Assembly (NCBI RefSeq): GCF_013403245.1
Contig: NZ_JACBNQ010000002.1
Span: 248,001-312,000 of the forward strand
From: Sedimentibacter hydroxybenzoicus DSM 7310
GTDB taxonomy: Bacteria; Bacillota; Clostridia; Tissierellales; Sedimentibacteraceae
Direction: 5' to 3'
Length of the DNA: 64,000 nucleotides
Shown: positions 41,554 through 51,736 of the stretch, piece by piece
How positions within the stretch are numbered: position 1 is the stretch's first letter
Layout of the letters: every line of letters starts with the position of its first letter
Notes under the pieces: generated by a model
Told to the model about the DNA's origin: nothing
What the model saw: only the letters and a program-made list of their open reading frames with translations
Databases searched by the model: none
Translations under genes and position numbers: made by a program

Positions 41554-41618
41554 GTCGCACCTCTTTACTTTAATTATGTTTTAAGTATATTCCAAAACAT
41601 GCAATGTGTAAAGATAAA

Positions 41619-42878
41619 TCAACATTTATCCATCATAACTCTGAGGATTTCGTCGTCTGTATTTTTCATACCTATATTAGATACGTGAGCCAGATTTACG
41701 ATTGTTTTTTCGGGGGTATCACCTAATATGCCGTTATCGTCGGGTATAAAGATGTTTTTAAGCGCCATTTCCGAAGCATCAACAGCAGCATCAACGGATA
41801 TCGAGAGTTTGTATGAGCATCCTAACTTGGCACCGTCACAGAGCATGCCCGATATTCCTGCTACCATATTGTTTATTGAGCCCTTAATTTGCTCTTTGTT
41901 TCCGTTGAGTAAATAAGTAAGACCCGCAGCACAACCCACACCTGCCGCAACTCCGCAGCCGCAGACAGGGGATAAGGAACCTAAGTGTACCTTGACAAAT
42001 ATGGTTACAAGGTGACTCAATGTTACGGCTCTTATTATCCTTTCCGCATCTATATTTTTTTCCTGTCCTATAAAAGCGATGGGGATTATTGCCACAAGAC
42101 CATGGTTTCCCGAGCCGGCACTGCTCATAACCGGTAACAGGTAACCGGACATCCGAGCCTCTGAAGCTGCTGCCGTATAAGCCTTTGCCATTGAAAAGGC
42201 ATCCTTGGCGCTTGTGTAAAAATATTTTCCCAACCCCACACCTGTTTGTCCTGATAAACCTGCATCCGCAATTCTCATGTTTAAATCAATGCCGTTCTTA
42301 ATAAATTCAATATCTTCAATATGGGCTTCATTTGCAAATTTAATTAGGTAATCAATATTATATTTTTTGATTTCATATTTTATTTCAACAGAGCTTGCTG
42401 CATCATCCGTATTATCAAGTATAATTTCATCATTTTTTGTTTCGTTGATAATATTTGTATGTGAATGTCTGATTGTAACACAGGATTTGTTGTTTTCGCT
42501 CAACGCTTCTACCTTTATGAATAATCCCTGAATATTTTCAAGCTGTAAGCTGATTATGTCTGAATCGACAATTTTTAATGCCTTGTCTATGCTGTCATTA
42601 TTTACATCCTTTAAAACCTCTAATTTATATTCTGATTTGCCTATAACCAAGGCCAAGGCTGCTGCAAAAATGATTCCGTGCTCGTTTGTTCCGGGTATAC
42701 CTACACTCATACTGTTTTTAATTATGTTTTTATCTGCGTATATGTTTAATTGCTTTACTTCGCTGCCCAATATTTCCTTAGATCTTGCAACTGCATAAGC
42801 AACCGCTCCGGGCTCAGTGCATCCTAAAGCAGGAACAACCTGATTTTTTAATATATCTACCAATAATTTATCGTCCAT
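41619..42878 (-). CDS. cdsB: L-cysteine desulfidase-like protein (UPF0597/CdsB family)
   Basis: 419 residues of the serine dehydratase alpha-like/UPF0597 family, which includes the 4Fe-4S L-cysteine desulfidases that give pyruvate, ammonia and sulfide. VPALGCTEPGAVAYA at the start and SPVCGCGVAAGVGCAAG plus SGMLCDGAKLGCSYKL contain the conserved cysteines likely to hold the cluster. ATG 42878 has GGAGGTG before it; a longer frame would start on the promoter. Upstream lies a sigma-54 promoter and a divergent sigma-54 activator, the arrangement described for cysteine catabolism in Clostridioides difficile (CdsB/CdsR). Serine as substrate is not excluded. Confidence 0.82.
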   Translation of the reverse strand: MDDKLLVDILKNQVVPALGCTEPGAVAYAVARSKEILGSEVKQLNIYADKNIIKNSMSVGIPGTNEHGIIFAAALALVIGKSEYKLEVLKDVNNDSIDKALKIVDSDIISLQLENIQGLFIKVEALSENNKSCVTIRHSHTNIINETKNDEIILDNTDDAASSVEIKYEIKKYNIDYLIKFANEAHIEDIEFIKNGIDLNMRIADAGLSGQTGVGLGKYFYTSAKDAFSMAKAYTAAASEARMSGYLLPVMSSAGSGNHGLVAIIPIAFIGQEKNIDAERIIRAVTLSHLVTIFVKVHLGSLSPVCGCGVAAGVGCAAGLTYLLNGNKEQIKGSINNMVAGISGMLCDGAKLGCSYKLSISVDAAVDASEMALKNIFIPDDNGILGDTPEKTIVNLAHVSNIGMKNTDDEILRVMMDKC

Positions 42879-42900
42879 AACACACCTCCATCTATGTACT

Positions 42901-42917
42901 TGCATGATTTGTGCCAA
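42901..42917 (-). promoter_or_regulatory. Sigma-54 (-24/-12) promoter of the desulfidase gene
   Basis: On the minus strand TTGGCAC-AAATC-ATGCA, close to the consensus TTGGCAC-N5-TTGCW, with the invariant GG and GC 10 bases apart. It stands 22 bases before the ATG, which leaves room for a short leader and the GGAGG site. Confidence 0.85.
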
Positions 42918-43000
42918 TATAAGAGTATTTATGAGGGAAAACGATTATGGCGCAATTCGAACACTTTATAATTTTGCAGGCATTTCATTTGCAAGAAATA

Positions 43001-43102
43001 TTATCAATAATGATAAACATATATATATACATAATTAAGAATGTTGAAATTATCTAGTTGCACATTTTATCATTTTTGAAAACAATTTATCAAAAATGAT
43101 AA
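43001..43102. promoter_or_regulatory. Three palindromic activator sites TTATCA-N4-TGATAA
   Basis: Perfect copies at 43001-43016 and 43087-43102 and an imperfect one at 43067-43082 (TTATCATTTTTGAAAA). They lie about 85-185 bases upstream of the sigma-54 promoter, the usual distance for enhancer sites, and between the promoter and the activator gene. Probably bound by the Fis-type HTH of the divergent activator. Confidence 0.7.
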
Positions 43103-43230
43103 AAAATACGTATTTAATTACCTCAAAGTCAATAAAACTTTTGTATAATCAGTAGAAATGTATTATAATGTATTAACCAAGAAGACACTTAACTTCATTC
43201 GGGATGACAAACAATAAGAAAGGAACGGTT

Positions 43231-44964
43231 ATGAGCAGATTAAAGAGTATCAGTTCTGAGCTGTTGCACATAATAGATGCATTGCAGGCAGTTACTAATG
43301 TAGATATTACCATAGTGGACGAGCATCTGGACAGGGTGGTTACCACTGTGAAAAGCAATATTGAATCAAGCAGGAAGGCGCCTGTTAATTCTGCATTCCA
43401 TAAATGTATATTAACCGGTGAACAATATTTCATAGAGAATCCAAAGGAAAACCAAATGTGCCTGAATTGCACTAATTCTGCTGACTGCAAGGAATTAATC
43501 GAATTTTGCATTCCGATTAAATACAATGATGAAATAATAGGCGTATTGGGTATGTGTGCATATGATGAGGTTGCAAGGCATAATCTTTTATTAAATAAAG
43601 AAAGCTACATGAATTTTGAAAGCAGATTGAGCGATTTGATATCAACCATACTCAGTGAAAAAAACACCGTAAAGATGCTTGAATACAGATCATCTGAGCT
43701 TCTTACATTAATTAACTCGTTAAATGACGGGATTATAGTAATCAATGATAATAAAGATATAATAACTACAAATAAATACATAAATGAAAAATTAAATTTA
43801 AATATCAATAATATGCCGCGAATCCGGGAATTATTGACTGAAAAGGTTTATAATAAATTGCTGTCAGTTGGTTTTAACGGAGAAGCGGGACCTGTCAAGT
43901 TGAATGGCATAGAATTTGTGATAAACGCAAATCCTATAGTCGTTAAAGGAAGTAATGAAGGCTTTGTGCTTTTGTTTTCCGACTTCAATAAAATGAAAGA
44001 ATCAGTACTTGAATCCAACAGAAAGAAGGATTTAATTACTTTTGATGATATAGTGGGTGAAAGCGAGCCATTGCTGCAAGCCAGAAGGGAAGCTATACAG
44101 GTTGCTGAAAACGATGCATCTGTCTTAATTTACGGAGAAACAGGAACAGGTAAGGAGGTATTTGCAAGAGCCATACACAATGCCAGCAGCAGAAAGAATA
44201 ATGTATTTATGGCACTAAACTGCGGAGCTATCCCTGAAAATTTAATCGAAAGTGAGCTTTTCGGATATGAGAAGGGCTCTTTTACCGGTGCTAAAACTAC
44301 GGGCAAGATAGGTAAGTTTGAAATTTGTAAGGATGGAACCTTGTTTCTTGATGAAATTGGTGATTTGCCTTTTTTAATGCAGGTTAAATTAAACCGTGCA
44401 TTAGAAGAAAAAGAAATAATAAGAGTCGGAGGAAGTATCCCTATTAAGGTTAATCCGAGGATAATTTCCGCTACGCATAAAAATTTGAGCTTGTTGGTTG
44501 ATAATAATTTATTCAGGGATGATCTGTATTACAGATTAAATGTTGTACCCATACATTTGCCGCCTCTAAGGGAACGAGGATATGATGTAATCATTCTTTC
44601 AAGATATTTTTTGCATCATTTTTCAAAAATTTATAACAAGGATATAAAAGAATTTACTGCAGAAGCAGAAATTTTACTTTTAAATTATAAATTTCCCGGG
44701 AATATAAGAGAGCTTAGAAATTTGATAGAATATGCAGTAATATTTGAAGAAAACAGCATGATTGGCACCGAAAGCATAAAAAAGAAAATAGGTGCTGACA
44801 GCAAAGAAGAAAATTTTAAGCTGGCAGACTTAACCAAGGGTTATGAGAAATCTGTCATATTAAATAAAATAAAAATGTACGGAAATGACCTTGAGGCAAA
44901 AAAGAAAGCTGCTAAACAGCTTGGTATAAGTATTGCAACGCTTTATAGGAAGCTTGAAGAATAA
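43231..44964 (+). CDS. cdsR: Sigma-54-dependent transcriptional activator with Cys-rich sensor domain
   Basis: About 577 residues. The N-terminal sensor region has a PocR-like Cys cluster (MCLNCTNSADC...EFC) that could bind a metal or react with thiols or sulfide; a PAS-like part follows (LINSLNDGIIVINDNKD). The AAA+ domain has Walker A GETGTGKE, GSFTGA in place of the commoner GAFTGA sigma-54 contact loop, and Walker B GTLFLDEIGDL. A Fis-type HTH ends the chain (AKQLGISIATLYRKL). AAAGGAA lies before the ATG used. Divergent from the desulfidase gene, its likely target. The symbol follows the C. difficile analogue and is tentative. Confidence 0.85.
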   Translation: MSRLKSISSELLHIIDALQAVTNVDITIVDEHLDRVVTTVKSNIESSRKAPVNSAFHKCILTGEQYFIENPKENQMCLNCTNSADCKELIEFCIPIKYNDEIIGVLGMCAYDEVARHNLLLNKESYMNFESRLSDLISTILSEKNTVKMLEYRSSELLTLINSLNDGIIVINDNKDIITTNKYINEKLNLNINNMPRIRELLTEKVYNKLLSVGFNGEAGPVKLNGIEFVINANPIVVKGSNEGFVLLFSDFNKMKESVLESNRKKDLITFDDIVGESEPLLQARREAIQVAENDASVLIYGETGTGKEVFARAIHNASSRKNNVFMALNCGAIPENLIESELFGYEKGSFTGAKTTGKIGKFEICKDGTLFLDEIGDLPFLMQVKLNRALEEKEIIRVGGSIPIKVNPRIISATHKNLSLLVDNNLFRDDLYYRLNVVPIHLPPLRERGYDVIILSRYFLHHFSKIYNKDIKEFTAEAEILLLNYKFPGNIRELRNLIEYAVIFEENSMIGTESIKKKIGADSKEENFKLADLTKGYEKSVILNKIKMYGNDLEAKKKAAKQLGISIATLYRKLEE

Positions 44965-44973
44965 AATAAGTTT

Positions 44974-45002
44974 TTGACTTTATATTATTTATAAGGTAAA
45001 AT
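44974..45002 (+). promoter_or_regulatory. Promoter of the yybS-gdpP-rplI-dnaB operon
   Basis: TTGACT, 17 bases, TAAAAT, 28 bases before the first start codon. A second TATAAT follows at 45004-45009. Confidence 0.6.
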
Positions 45003-45030
45003 AGTATAATTAAAACAATACGAGGTAGTA

Positions 45031-45996
45031 ATGAACAGAAATTATAAAACATCAAGTATTACTGAATCCGCAATGATTACAGGTATACTTGTTATTATAG
45101 CGTATTTATCTTCTTTTTTTTCTGTAATAATGTTTTTTTATCCTACTCCGGCTATAATTTTAGCTAAAAGAAAGGGATTAAAATATGCAGCTTTGTCATT
45201 GATAGCATCAGATTTAATTGTATCGATGCTTTTGGGTGTTCAAACAGGTCTTGTGTTTTTTATTCTTTATACTCCTTTTTCAATGGCTCTATCGTATGCA
45301 ATTTGCAGGGATAAGGAGGCAAACAGAACAATTCTTTATGGAACTGCTTCTTATATGATTTCTTTTGTAATCCTTATATTTTTGTTGGATTTAATTATTG
45401 GAGTTAATTTCATACAGCAGCTGCAGGATATATATAGTGAAAGCCTTGGAATGATGAAGGAGATGCTCAATAATTACCCTGCCGGATTAGCAGGTGGCAG
45501 GGTTGAAGAAATGAAAAAGGTCATTGATGAAATAGATCCATTGATTATTTCAATTATGTTTCCTGCTATGTTGATTATTACATCTGTTATAATGTCATAC
45601 ATTAATTATTTAGTGGCAAGTAAATTTGCGAATAGATTTAAAATAAAAATTAAAGCCCATGAGGGACTCGGATATTTTTCATTTCCTAAAACCTTTATGG
45701 TTGCAATGGCTGTGATGCTTTTAATTTCATATTTAATGGGCGCTCTGAAAATAAATGTTAATGCTATCCAGCTCAATTTGTTTTTAATAATGCTTGCTGC
45801 CATGTATTTGCAGGGCATCGCTGTAATTAAAATGTATTTTATAAAAAGGCAATTGAGTAAAAACCTTCAGAACCTGATGATGGGTATGGTTGTAGTTATG
45901 TCGTTGTTTGTTTTTGGCGGAGCGATGATAGTGATTGCTTTATTGGGACTTGTCGATTTGACTGTTGATTTGAGAAAGTTAAATCGTACTGTATAA
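45031..45996 (+). CDS. yybS: YybS-family (DUF2232) membrane protein
   Basis: 321 residues with eight or so membrane helices, of the DUF2232 family. The N-terminal half resembles S-components of ECF transporters (FFYPTPAIILAKRKGLKYAALSLIASDLIVSMLLGV). In Firmicutes it is nearly always encoded before gdpP, rplI and dnaB, exactly as here. Exact function unknown. CGAGGTAGT precedes the ATG. Confidence 0.9.
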   Translation: MNRNYKTSSITESAMITGILVIIAYLSSFFSVIMFFYPTPAIILAKRKGLKYAALSLIASDLIVSMLLGVQTGLVFFILYTPFSMALSYAICRDKEANRTILYGTASYMISFVILIFLLDLIIGVNFIQQLQDIYSESLGMMKEMLNNYPAGLAGGRVEEMKKVIDEIDPLIISIMFPAMLIITSVIMSYINYLVASKFANRFKIKIKAHEGLGYFSFPKTFMVAMAVMLLISYLMGALKINVNAIQLNLFLIMLAAMYLQGIAVIKMYFIKRQLSKNLQNLMMGMVVVMSLFVFGGAMIVIALLGLVDLTVDLRKLNRTV

Positions 45997-46017
45997 TTTA
46001 TTTATGGAGGTAATGAT

Positions 46018-48027
46018 TTGGAAAATAAAAATACCCCTAAATTTTTAAAGGATGACAGTATAATATACTTGACGGTGATAATTGTATTAATTGTAATTTT
46101 CTTAATTGAAGGTATGTATATATATGCCGGTATTTCAAGCTTAATTTTAATGGGCGTTGCCGGATTAGCTTTAAAAAGGCAAATACAAAGAGAGAAGGAA
46201 CTTAAAAACTACATAATAAATTATACAAAAAACATAGAAAATCTGTCGGTAAATTCATTTTATTATTCCCCGCTGCCTATAAGTATTATAGGTCCTATGG
46301 GTAAAATTTTTTGGTTCAATAATAAATTCAAAGAGCTGATTGACGAGGAAAATGAAAATATCGAATTTATAAATGATTTTATACAGAACTTTCCTTTGAA
46401 AACATTGGAGGATTACAAGGAAGGCATTTTAAGTAACATTGAAATAGTTGAAACGGGTAAGACATTCAATGTAATGTACTATAAGTTAGAAGAAGGAAGA
46501 TTCGGAGATAGCGTATCATATGTATGCTACTGGAATGAGAACACCGCATTTGCCAACTTAAAAATAAAGTATAACGATGAAAGACCAATAGTAAGTTTAA
46601 TTCAGATAGACAATTATGATGAAATATCCGAAAAACTTGATAAGGGTGAAAAAGCAGCCATGACAGCCGAGGTTGAAAAAATATTGAACAGATATGCTTC
46701 GGAAATGAATGGATTTGTTCTGAGATACGATACATCTAAATTTTTAATGATGTTTGAAAATAAATTTTTAGAAAATCTTGAAAACAATAAGTTTAGCATG
46801 CTTGAAGAAGTAAAATGTCTTAGAGGCGGTACAGATTTTAGTTTTACGCTTAGTATCGGAACCGGTGCATTAGCCAAAAACCTGACTCAGCATTTAGAAT
46901 ATGCTAAGGGTGCGTTGGATGTGGCACTTGGCAGAGGCGGAGATCAGGCAGTTGTCAAGAGAATGAACTCCGTTAAGTTTTATGGAGGAAAGAGCAAGGC
47001 GGTTGAAAAAAGAACTAAGGTTAAAGCGAGAATTATATCCTATGCACTGAGACAAATAATCGACCAAAGCTCCAACGTATTAATAATGGGTCACCGTGTA
47101 GGCGATATGGATAGCTTAGGTGCATCCATAGGGCTTTATGCAATTGCTAAAAGCAGGGGTAAAAAACCATACATTGTTTTAAACACTATAAATTACGCCC
47201 TTAAAAACATGTATGAAAGAATGAAAAAGGAAGACAGCCACTACATTGAATCAGTGATAAGTACAGAGGCAGCACTTAATCTTGTGGATCAAAATACATT
47301 GGTTGTAGTAGTGGATACTCACAGACCAAGCTATACAGAGGCACCGGAGCTTTTACAAAAAGTTGATAAAATAGTGCTTATTGACCATCACAGAAGAAGT
47401 GAAGAATATATAGAAAATGCACTTTTGGATTATATAGAACCGTACGCATCCTCAACCTGTGAGCTTGTTTCCGAAATTGTACAATACATGGAAGAACATA
47501 TAAAGCTTACTAAATTTGAAGCTGATTCATTATTGGCCGGAATAGTTGTAGACACAAATTCATTTACCTTTAAAACGGGGGTAAGAACATTTGAGGCAGC
47601 ATCGTTTTTAAGAAGAAACGGTGCGGATACGGTTGATGTTAAGGAGCTTTTTAACGAAAGCCTGGATTCTATGAAAAAGAAAACCGAAATTATTGAAAGA
47701 TCGGAAATTATACTTGACGATGTTGCGGTATCATATATTGACGAAAATTCGGAAAACTCAAATGTTATAGCAGCACAAAGCGCCGATGAATTATTAACCA
47801 TTAAGGGCGTTAAGATGAGTTTTGTGCTTGTAAGAAATGAGGATTATATAAATATCAGTGCCCGTTCATCCGGAACTGTCAATGTACAGGTAATTATGGA
47901 GTACCTTGGCGGAGGCGGCCATTTAAATATGGCAGGGGCTCAGATACCTACTCAGGATATGGAGGAAGCTAAGAATAAGCTTTACGATGCAATTTCACAC
48001 TACAAGAAGGAGAGTAACGATAAATGA
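46018..48027 (+). CDS. gdpP: Cyclic-di-AMP phosphodiesterase GdpP
   Basis: 669 residues. Two N-terminal membrane helices (near 18-55), a PAS-like domain ([20 protein letters not shown]), a degenerate GGDEF domain, then DHH ([29 protein letters not shown]) and DHHA1 ([15 protein letters not shown]). It degrades c-di-AMP to pApA and so controls potassium and osmotic balance. The start is TTG with GGAGG 7 bases before. It overlaps rplI by 4 bases (ATGA). Confidence 0.95.
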   Translation: MENKNTPKFLKDDSIIYLTVIIVLIVIFLIEGMYIYAGISSLILMGVAGLALKRQIQREKELKNYIINYTKNIENLSVNSFYYSPLPISIIGPMGKIFWFNNKFKELIDEENENIEFINDFIQNFPLKTLEDYKEGILSNIEIVETGKTFNVMYYKLEEGRFGDSVSYVCYWNENTAFANLKIKYNDERPIVSLIQIDNYDEISEKLDKGEKAAMTAEVEKILNRYASEMNGFVLRYDTSKFLMMFENKFLENLENNKFSMLEEVKCLRGGTDFSFTLSIGTGALAKNLTQHLEYAKGALDVALGRGGDQAVVKRMNSVKFYGGKSKAVEKRTKVKARIISYALRQIIDQSSNVLIMGHRVGDMDSLGASIGLYAIAKSRGKKPYIVLNTINYALKNMYERMKKEDSHYIESVISTEAALNLVDQNTLVVVVDTHRPSYTEAPELLQKVDKIVLIDHHRRSEEYIENALLDYIEPYASSTCELVSEIVQYMEEHIKLTKFEADSLLAGIVVDTNSFTFKTGVRTFEAASFLRRNGADTVDVKELFNESLDSMKKKTEIIERSEIILDDVAVSYIDENSENSNVIAAQSADELLTIKGVKMSFVLVRNEDYINISARSSGTVNVQVIMEYLGGGGHLNMAGAQIPTQDMEEAKNKLYDAISHYKKESNDK

Positions 48028-48470
48028 AAGTAATACTGTTGGAAGATGTTAAGAATGTAGGGAAAAAAGGAGAGATAATCAATGCAAAAGACGGTTATGC
48101 AAAAAACTTTTTATTTCCTAAGAATTTAGCTATAGAAGCAACACAGGTAAACTTAAAAAATTTAGAACATGCAAATAAACAGAAGGAAGCAAAAGAAAAA
48201 GAAATATTTGAGGAAGCAAAAAAACTTGAAGAAGAATTAATGAAGGTTACAATAGTTTTGAAGGGCAAGGCAGGCGAAAACGGTAAGCTTTTCGGAGCTG
48301 TAACCACAAAAGAAATCGCTGAAAATCTTGAAAAGGAACATGGAATAAATATCGATAAAAAGAAGTTCGATTTAGATGATCCAATAAAATCAGTAGGAGA
48401 ATATTTTGTAAAAATTAAGCTTCATCCTATGGTGAATGCAAAATTAAAAGTAATAGTAACTGATAAGTAA
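48024..48470 (+). CDS. rplI: 50S ribosomal protein L9
   Basis: 148 residues, the usual length. The N-terminal domain [32 protein letters not shown] is split by family convention into V-x-LGKKG-type and YARNFL-type motifs, here KNVGKKGEI and [10 protein letters not shown] long helix ([18 protein letters not shown]) links to the C-terminal rRNA-binding domain. Binds 23S rRNA at the base of the L1 stalk. Start overlaps the gdpP stop. Confidence 0.97.
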   Translation: MKVILLEDVKNVGKKGEIINAKDGYAKNFLFPKNLAIEATQVNLKNLEHANKQKEAKEKEIFEEAKKLEEELMKVTIVLKGKAGENGKLFGAVTTKEIAENLEKEHGINIDKKKFDLDDPIKSVGEYFVKIKLHPMVNAKLKVIVTDK

Positions 48471-48480
48471 AGAGGAAAGT

Positions 48481-49812
48481 ATGGCTGATTTGATAAATTT
48501 AGGAAAAGTACCGCCGCATAATGCCGAGGCAGAACAAAGAGTTCTTGCCTCTGCTTTAATTGACCATGTAGCTGTTGAAAAGGTCATTAACTTATTAAGT
48601 GCCGAAGATTTTTATTTTGAAGCTAATAAAGAGATTTTTGACTGCATCAAGCAGGTTCATATGCAGAATGTTCCGGTGGATGCTCTTACGGTTACGGAGG
48701 AGCTGAGCAAAAGAGGCAAAATTGATTATGTGGGAGGATTTGAATATCTGGCAAACCTCACTGATAATATTATAACCTCTAAAAATGTCGAAGCTTACTG
48801 CAATATTATCAGAGAAAAATCAACCTTAAGAAAATTAATCAGTGCTTCAAATGAGATTATTGATAAAAGCTATAAGGAAAATGATGAGGTTCAACGGATC
48901 ATTGAGCTGGCAGAATCAAGAATATTTTCTATATCACAGAACAGAAGCATAAATTCTTTTACTGAAATTAAAGAAGTATTAATGAGCGTTTTCAATCAGT
49001 TAGAAGAAAGAGCCATGAATAAGGGCGGACTTACCGGATTGACTACGGGCTATGATGATTTGGACAGAATGACATCGGGACTTCAAAGGTCTGATTTAAT
49101 ACTACTTGCTGCAAGACCTTCAATGGGAAAAACCGCTCTTGCATTGAATATTGCAATGAATTCAGTTAAGACAGGAGCATCAGTCGCATTGTTTTCCCTG
49201 GAAATGTCTAAGGAGCAGTACGTTCAAAGAATTATAAGTATGGAATCAATGGTCGACAGCTCTAAGCTCAGGACAGGAAACCTCGGTGACGATGATTGGA
49301 CAAGACTGATAGATGTTATGAGTTTAATTTCAAATTACAAGGTTTTTATAGATGATACTGCTGCAATTACGCTGTTTGAAGTTATGTCTAAATGCAGAAG
49401 GCTGAAAATCGAACAGGGATTGGACTTAATAGTAATAGACTATTTACAATTGATGTCCGACGGTACAAGCTCTTCAAACAGGCAGCAGGAAATATCAAAC
49501 ATATCCCGAGGCTTGAAGGCGCTTGCAAGAGAAATGGATTGTCCCGTACTTGCATTATCACAGCTTTCTCGTGCTCCGGAGCTGCGTAACGACCACAGGC
49601 CGATTATGTCTGACTTAAGAGAGTCCGGTGCCATAGAGCAGGATGCCGACGTAGTTCTCATGCTTTACAGAGATGAATATTACTATAAGGAAGAATCGGA
49701 AAAAAAGGGTATAACCGATGTAATTATAGCAAAGCAAAGAAACGGTCCCGTCGGAACAGTAGAGCTTGCATGGATCGGTCAGTTCACTAAGTTTGGAAAT
49801 ATACAAAGATAG
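48481..49812 (+). CDS. dnaB: Replicative DNA helicase DnaB
   Basis: 443 residues, standard length. N-terminal DnaG-interaction domain (PPHNAEAEQRVLASALID), then RecA-like helicase with Walker A AARPSMGKTALALN, Walker B LDLIVIDYLQLM, the Q motif LALSQLSRAPE and the DLRESGAIEQDADVV segment. Unwinds DNA ahead of the replisome (called DnaC in B. subtilis). No intein is present. AGAGGAAAG lies before the ATG. Last gene of its operon. Confidence 0.97.
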   Translation: MADLINLGKVPPHNAEAEQRVLASALIDHVAVEKVINLLSAEDFYFEANKEIFDCIKQVHMQNVPVDALTVTEELSKRGKIDYVGGFEYLANLTDNIITSKNVEAYCNIIREKSTLRKLISASNEIIDKSYKENDEVQRIIELAESRIFSISQNRSINSFTEIKEVLMSVFNQLEERAMNKGGLTGLTTGYDDLDRMTSGLQRSDLILLAARPSMGKTALALNIAMNSVKTGASVALFSLEMSKEQYVQRIISMESMVDSSKLRTGNLGDDDWTRLIDVMSLISNYKVFIDDTAAITLFEVMSKCRRLKIEQGLDLIVIDYLQLMSDGTSSSNRQQEISNISRGLKALAREMDCPVLALSQLSRAPELRNDHRPIMSDLRESGAIEQDADVVLMLYRDEYYYKEESEKKGITDVIIAKQRNGPVGTVELAWIGQFTKFGNIQR

Positions 49813-49831
49813 TGAACAATGGATAAATATT

Positions 49832-49855
49832 AAAGAGCGCATATGCGCTCTTTTC
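49832..49855 (+). terminator. Terminator after dnaB
   Basis: AAAGAGCGCATATGCGCTCTTTT, a perfect palindrome with a short T run. It is followed by CAATTG-CCTGT-CAATTG, a second small palindrome, before the converging gene. Confidence 0.82.
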
Positions 49856-49882
49856 AATTGCCTGTCAATTGTAATCCATCGA

Positions 49883-51430
49883 TCACACCATGCGTGCGAT
49901 TATTATTTTTGAACCTGCTGCCACTTCATTGTCTTCAGGAAAATTATTTATTTCCTTCAAATAATTGATTGAAAGGTTATAGTTTTTAGCAATATCCCAA
50001 ATGCTTTCATTAGGCTGAACAACTCTGAATACCAGACTTGGCATTTTACTTCTGTCTATAGGTGTAGTTTCGGCAATATTACTGATAACTGTTATTTCGT
50101 CTTTATCTTTTAATTTCATGCATACGTTGATGTCGCAGTTAACAATTACCGAGTTACTGCCTTTTCTGTAAGCACCGGATTTTGTGATGGTAATATCCGA
50201 ATCAATTTCAGATTTAGCTTCATTATCCTTCAAATCAAAGCTTGCCGTAAATGGCAATGATGCATATGCCTTATCTATCTTATTGATGTCACCATTCAGA
50301 TACAATATATTCATATCCATAAAGCCATCAATAATGTATTTGTTGTCAAGAACTTTTTTTTCTGAAACCTTCGGACTGATATCGACGGTATAAATATCTT
50401 TAATTGTACCGGTTACAACATCAAAGCTATTATCATATTTTACCGTCTTATTCATTATGTCTGAAATACTGGTCAAGTTAACTTTTTCAGATTCTAAGTC
50501 GAGCACATATTCTGTTGAATAGCAATCGGTAATAATGTTCTTTTCGATGGTATCAAATAAATTTGCATTAATCATGAAGGAAAGATCAAATTCAATTAAC
50601 TTTAATTCATTGTCATAATTTTCAGCTACCTTGTATGTCATGTCGTTAAGAGAGATATTTATGTCTTTTAGCATATCATCACTTAAATTTTTTGCTTCTA
50701 TGTAATGAGTGAACGGGAATTCTTCCGATACATAACCTGTGGAATTCAAATTGTTGTTTTCCGAATAAAGAAATGCAACTTTACATGTTCCTTCAACAAG
50801 CATTTTCTCATCCAATATATCAATGCTGGTAATATATACTTCCGAGTCTGCCTTCAATACTTTGGCAATTTCATCAGAGCCTTTATTAAGCTCTACAGCA
50901 TCATTAATATTTACTTCCTCTGACAACGAATTAACTTCATCTGTGTATTTTATATTTCTTGTTTTTGCCTGAAAGCTTCCGTCTGATTCTAAATTGGAAA
51001 CAAATGTTACGGGATGATTATTAGTCAACTCTGTATCCAATACAATTACAGCCTTGATTGAATAAGTTCTTTCTGCAGGCGAGTCGGAATCCATGTAGTC
51101 AAGAATTGCGTCAACATGTGCGGTCATGCCTTCCCGAGCATCCGGAAATGCAATTTCTTCAGTAAAAGGAATCGTGTCTGTGATTGAATATACCAATATT
51201 TCCTCATCGTTTGAACGGTAAATAATGTTGTAAACAACCTCTCCCTCTACTGTTACAGAGCCATCACTGACCGTAACGCCGTTAATCCTTGCCTTGCCCT
51301 CCGTAGATACGATTTTTTCTATATTTGGAGCATTATCAGGGATTGTAAACTCGTTTTCCAACAGAACTTCAGTTGAATTTGAGTTAATAAACTCATTAAT
51401 ATTAAAAGTATCGCTAATTAATTTATACAA
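49883..51430 (-). CDS. SPOCS (DUF3794) and LysM domain protein, spore envelope type
   Basis: 515 residues. Repeated DUF3794/SPOCS domains: the first has EFTIPDNAPNIEKIVSTEGKARINGV and VEGEVVYNIIYRSNDEE; later ones start near 170 and 330. The last 50 residues are one LysM (VVQPNESIWDIAKNYNLSINYLKEIN). No signal peptide, so it is probably targeted from the mother cell. Such proteins bind the spore cortex or coat interface in clostridia. Consistent with the other spore genes here. CTTAAAGGAGG before ATG gives strong translation. Confidence 0.88.
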   Translation of the reverse strand: MYKLISDTFNINEFINSNSTEVLLENEFTIPDNAPNIEKIVSTEGKARINGVTVSDGSVTVEGEVVYNIIYRSNDEEILVYSITDTIPFTEEIAFPDAREGMTAHVDAILDYMDSDSPAERTYSIKAVIVLDTELTNNHPVTFVSNLESDGSFQAKTRNIKYTDEVNSLSEEVNINDAVELNKGSDEIAKVLKADSEVYITSIDILDEKMLVEGTCKVAFLYSENNNLNSTGYVSEEFPFTHYIEAKNLSDDMLKDINISLNDMTYKVAENYDNELKLIEFDLSFMINANLFDTIEKNIITDCYSTEYVLDLESEKVNLTSISDIMNKTVKYDNSFDVVTGTIKDIYTVDISPKVSEKKVLDNKYIIDGFMDMNILYLNGDINKIDKAYASLPFTASFDLKDNEAKSEIDSDITITKSGAYRKGSNSVIVNCDINVCMKLKDKDEITVISNIAETTPIDRSKMPSLVFRVVQPNESIWDIAKNYNLSINYLKEINNFPEDNEVAAGSKIIIARMV

Positions 51431-51540
51431 AATAAATCCTCCTTTAAGATAATACAGTTAGAATCAGCATTCTTTTATAAATGTATATGCATAATAAATT
51501 TCAATAGTACAACGTATATGCAAATTTTTTTAAAAAATCA

Positions 51541-51569
51541 TTGACCTTTTGCTTTAGATAATATAAAAT
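51541..51569 (+). promoter_or_regulatory. Promoter of pyrG
   Basis: TTGACC, 17 bases, TAAAAT, giving a leader of about 190 bases. Between the upstream gene and this promoter I see nothing else. Confidence 0.5.
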
Positions 51570-51640
51570 TGTTTAGTAAATACTTTTGAAGAATTTTTGT
51601 AAAATAGTATACAATAATATATTACCGATTAGCAAATAAT

Positions 51641-51679
51641 AGAGCCAAAAAAAAAACCCCTTTTTTGTCTCTGTTTTTT
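51641..51679 (+). promoter_or_regulatory. A-run/T-run hairpin in the pyrG leader (possible attenuator)
   Basis: AGAGCCAAAAAA...CCCC...TTTTTTGTCTCT folds into a stem of AGAG/CTCT and CAAAAAA/TTTTTTG around a loop AAAACCCC, followed by GTTTTTTA. It looks like a weak intrinsic terminator about 90 bases before pyrG, where attenuation is known in other Firmicutes, but the GGGC transcription start used for slippage there is not seen. Confidence 0.5.
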
Positions 51680-51694
51680 ATGTTAGGAGGAAAT

Positions 51695-51736
51695 TTGGGT
51701 CAAACCAATGTTAAAAATAAAAAAATAGTGGAATAA
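51695..51736 (+). CDS. Possible 13-residue leader peptide before pyrG
   Basis: TTG start 4 bases after AGGAGG, reading [13 protein letters not shown] then TAA, 28 bases before pyrG. The SD is as strong as that of pyrG itself. Five Lys/Asn codons of AAA or AAT make the run A-rich. It may be a real leader peptide, a remnant of a gene, or chance. Function unknown. Confidence 0.25.
   Translation: MGQTNVKNKKIVE

Noticed and set aside
43173-43526. Minus-strand 117-residue ORF over the activator start
   Set aside because: Shadow of the sigma-54 activator gene; its position would also overlap the regulator's coding start without any SD.
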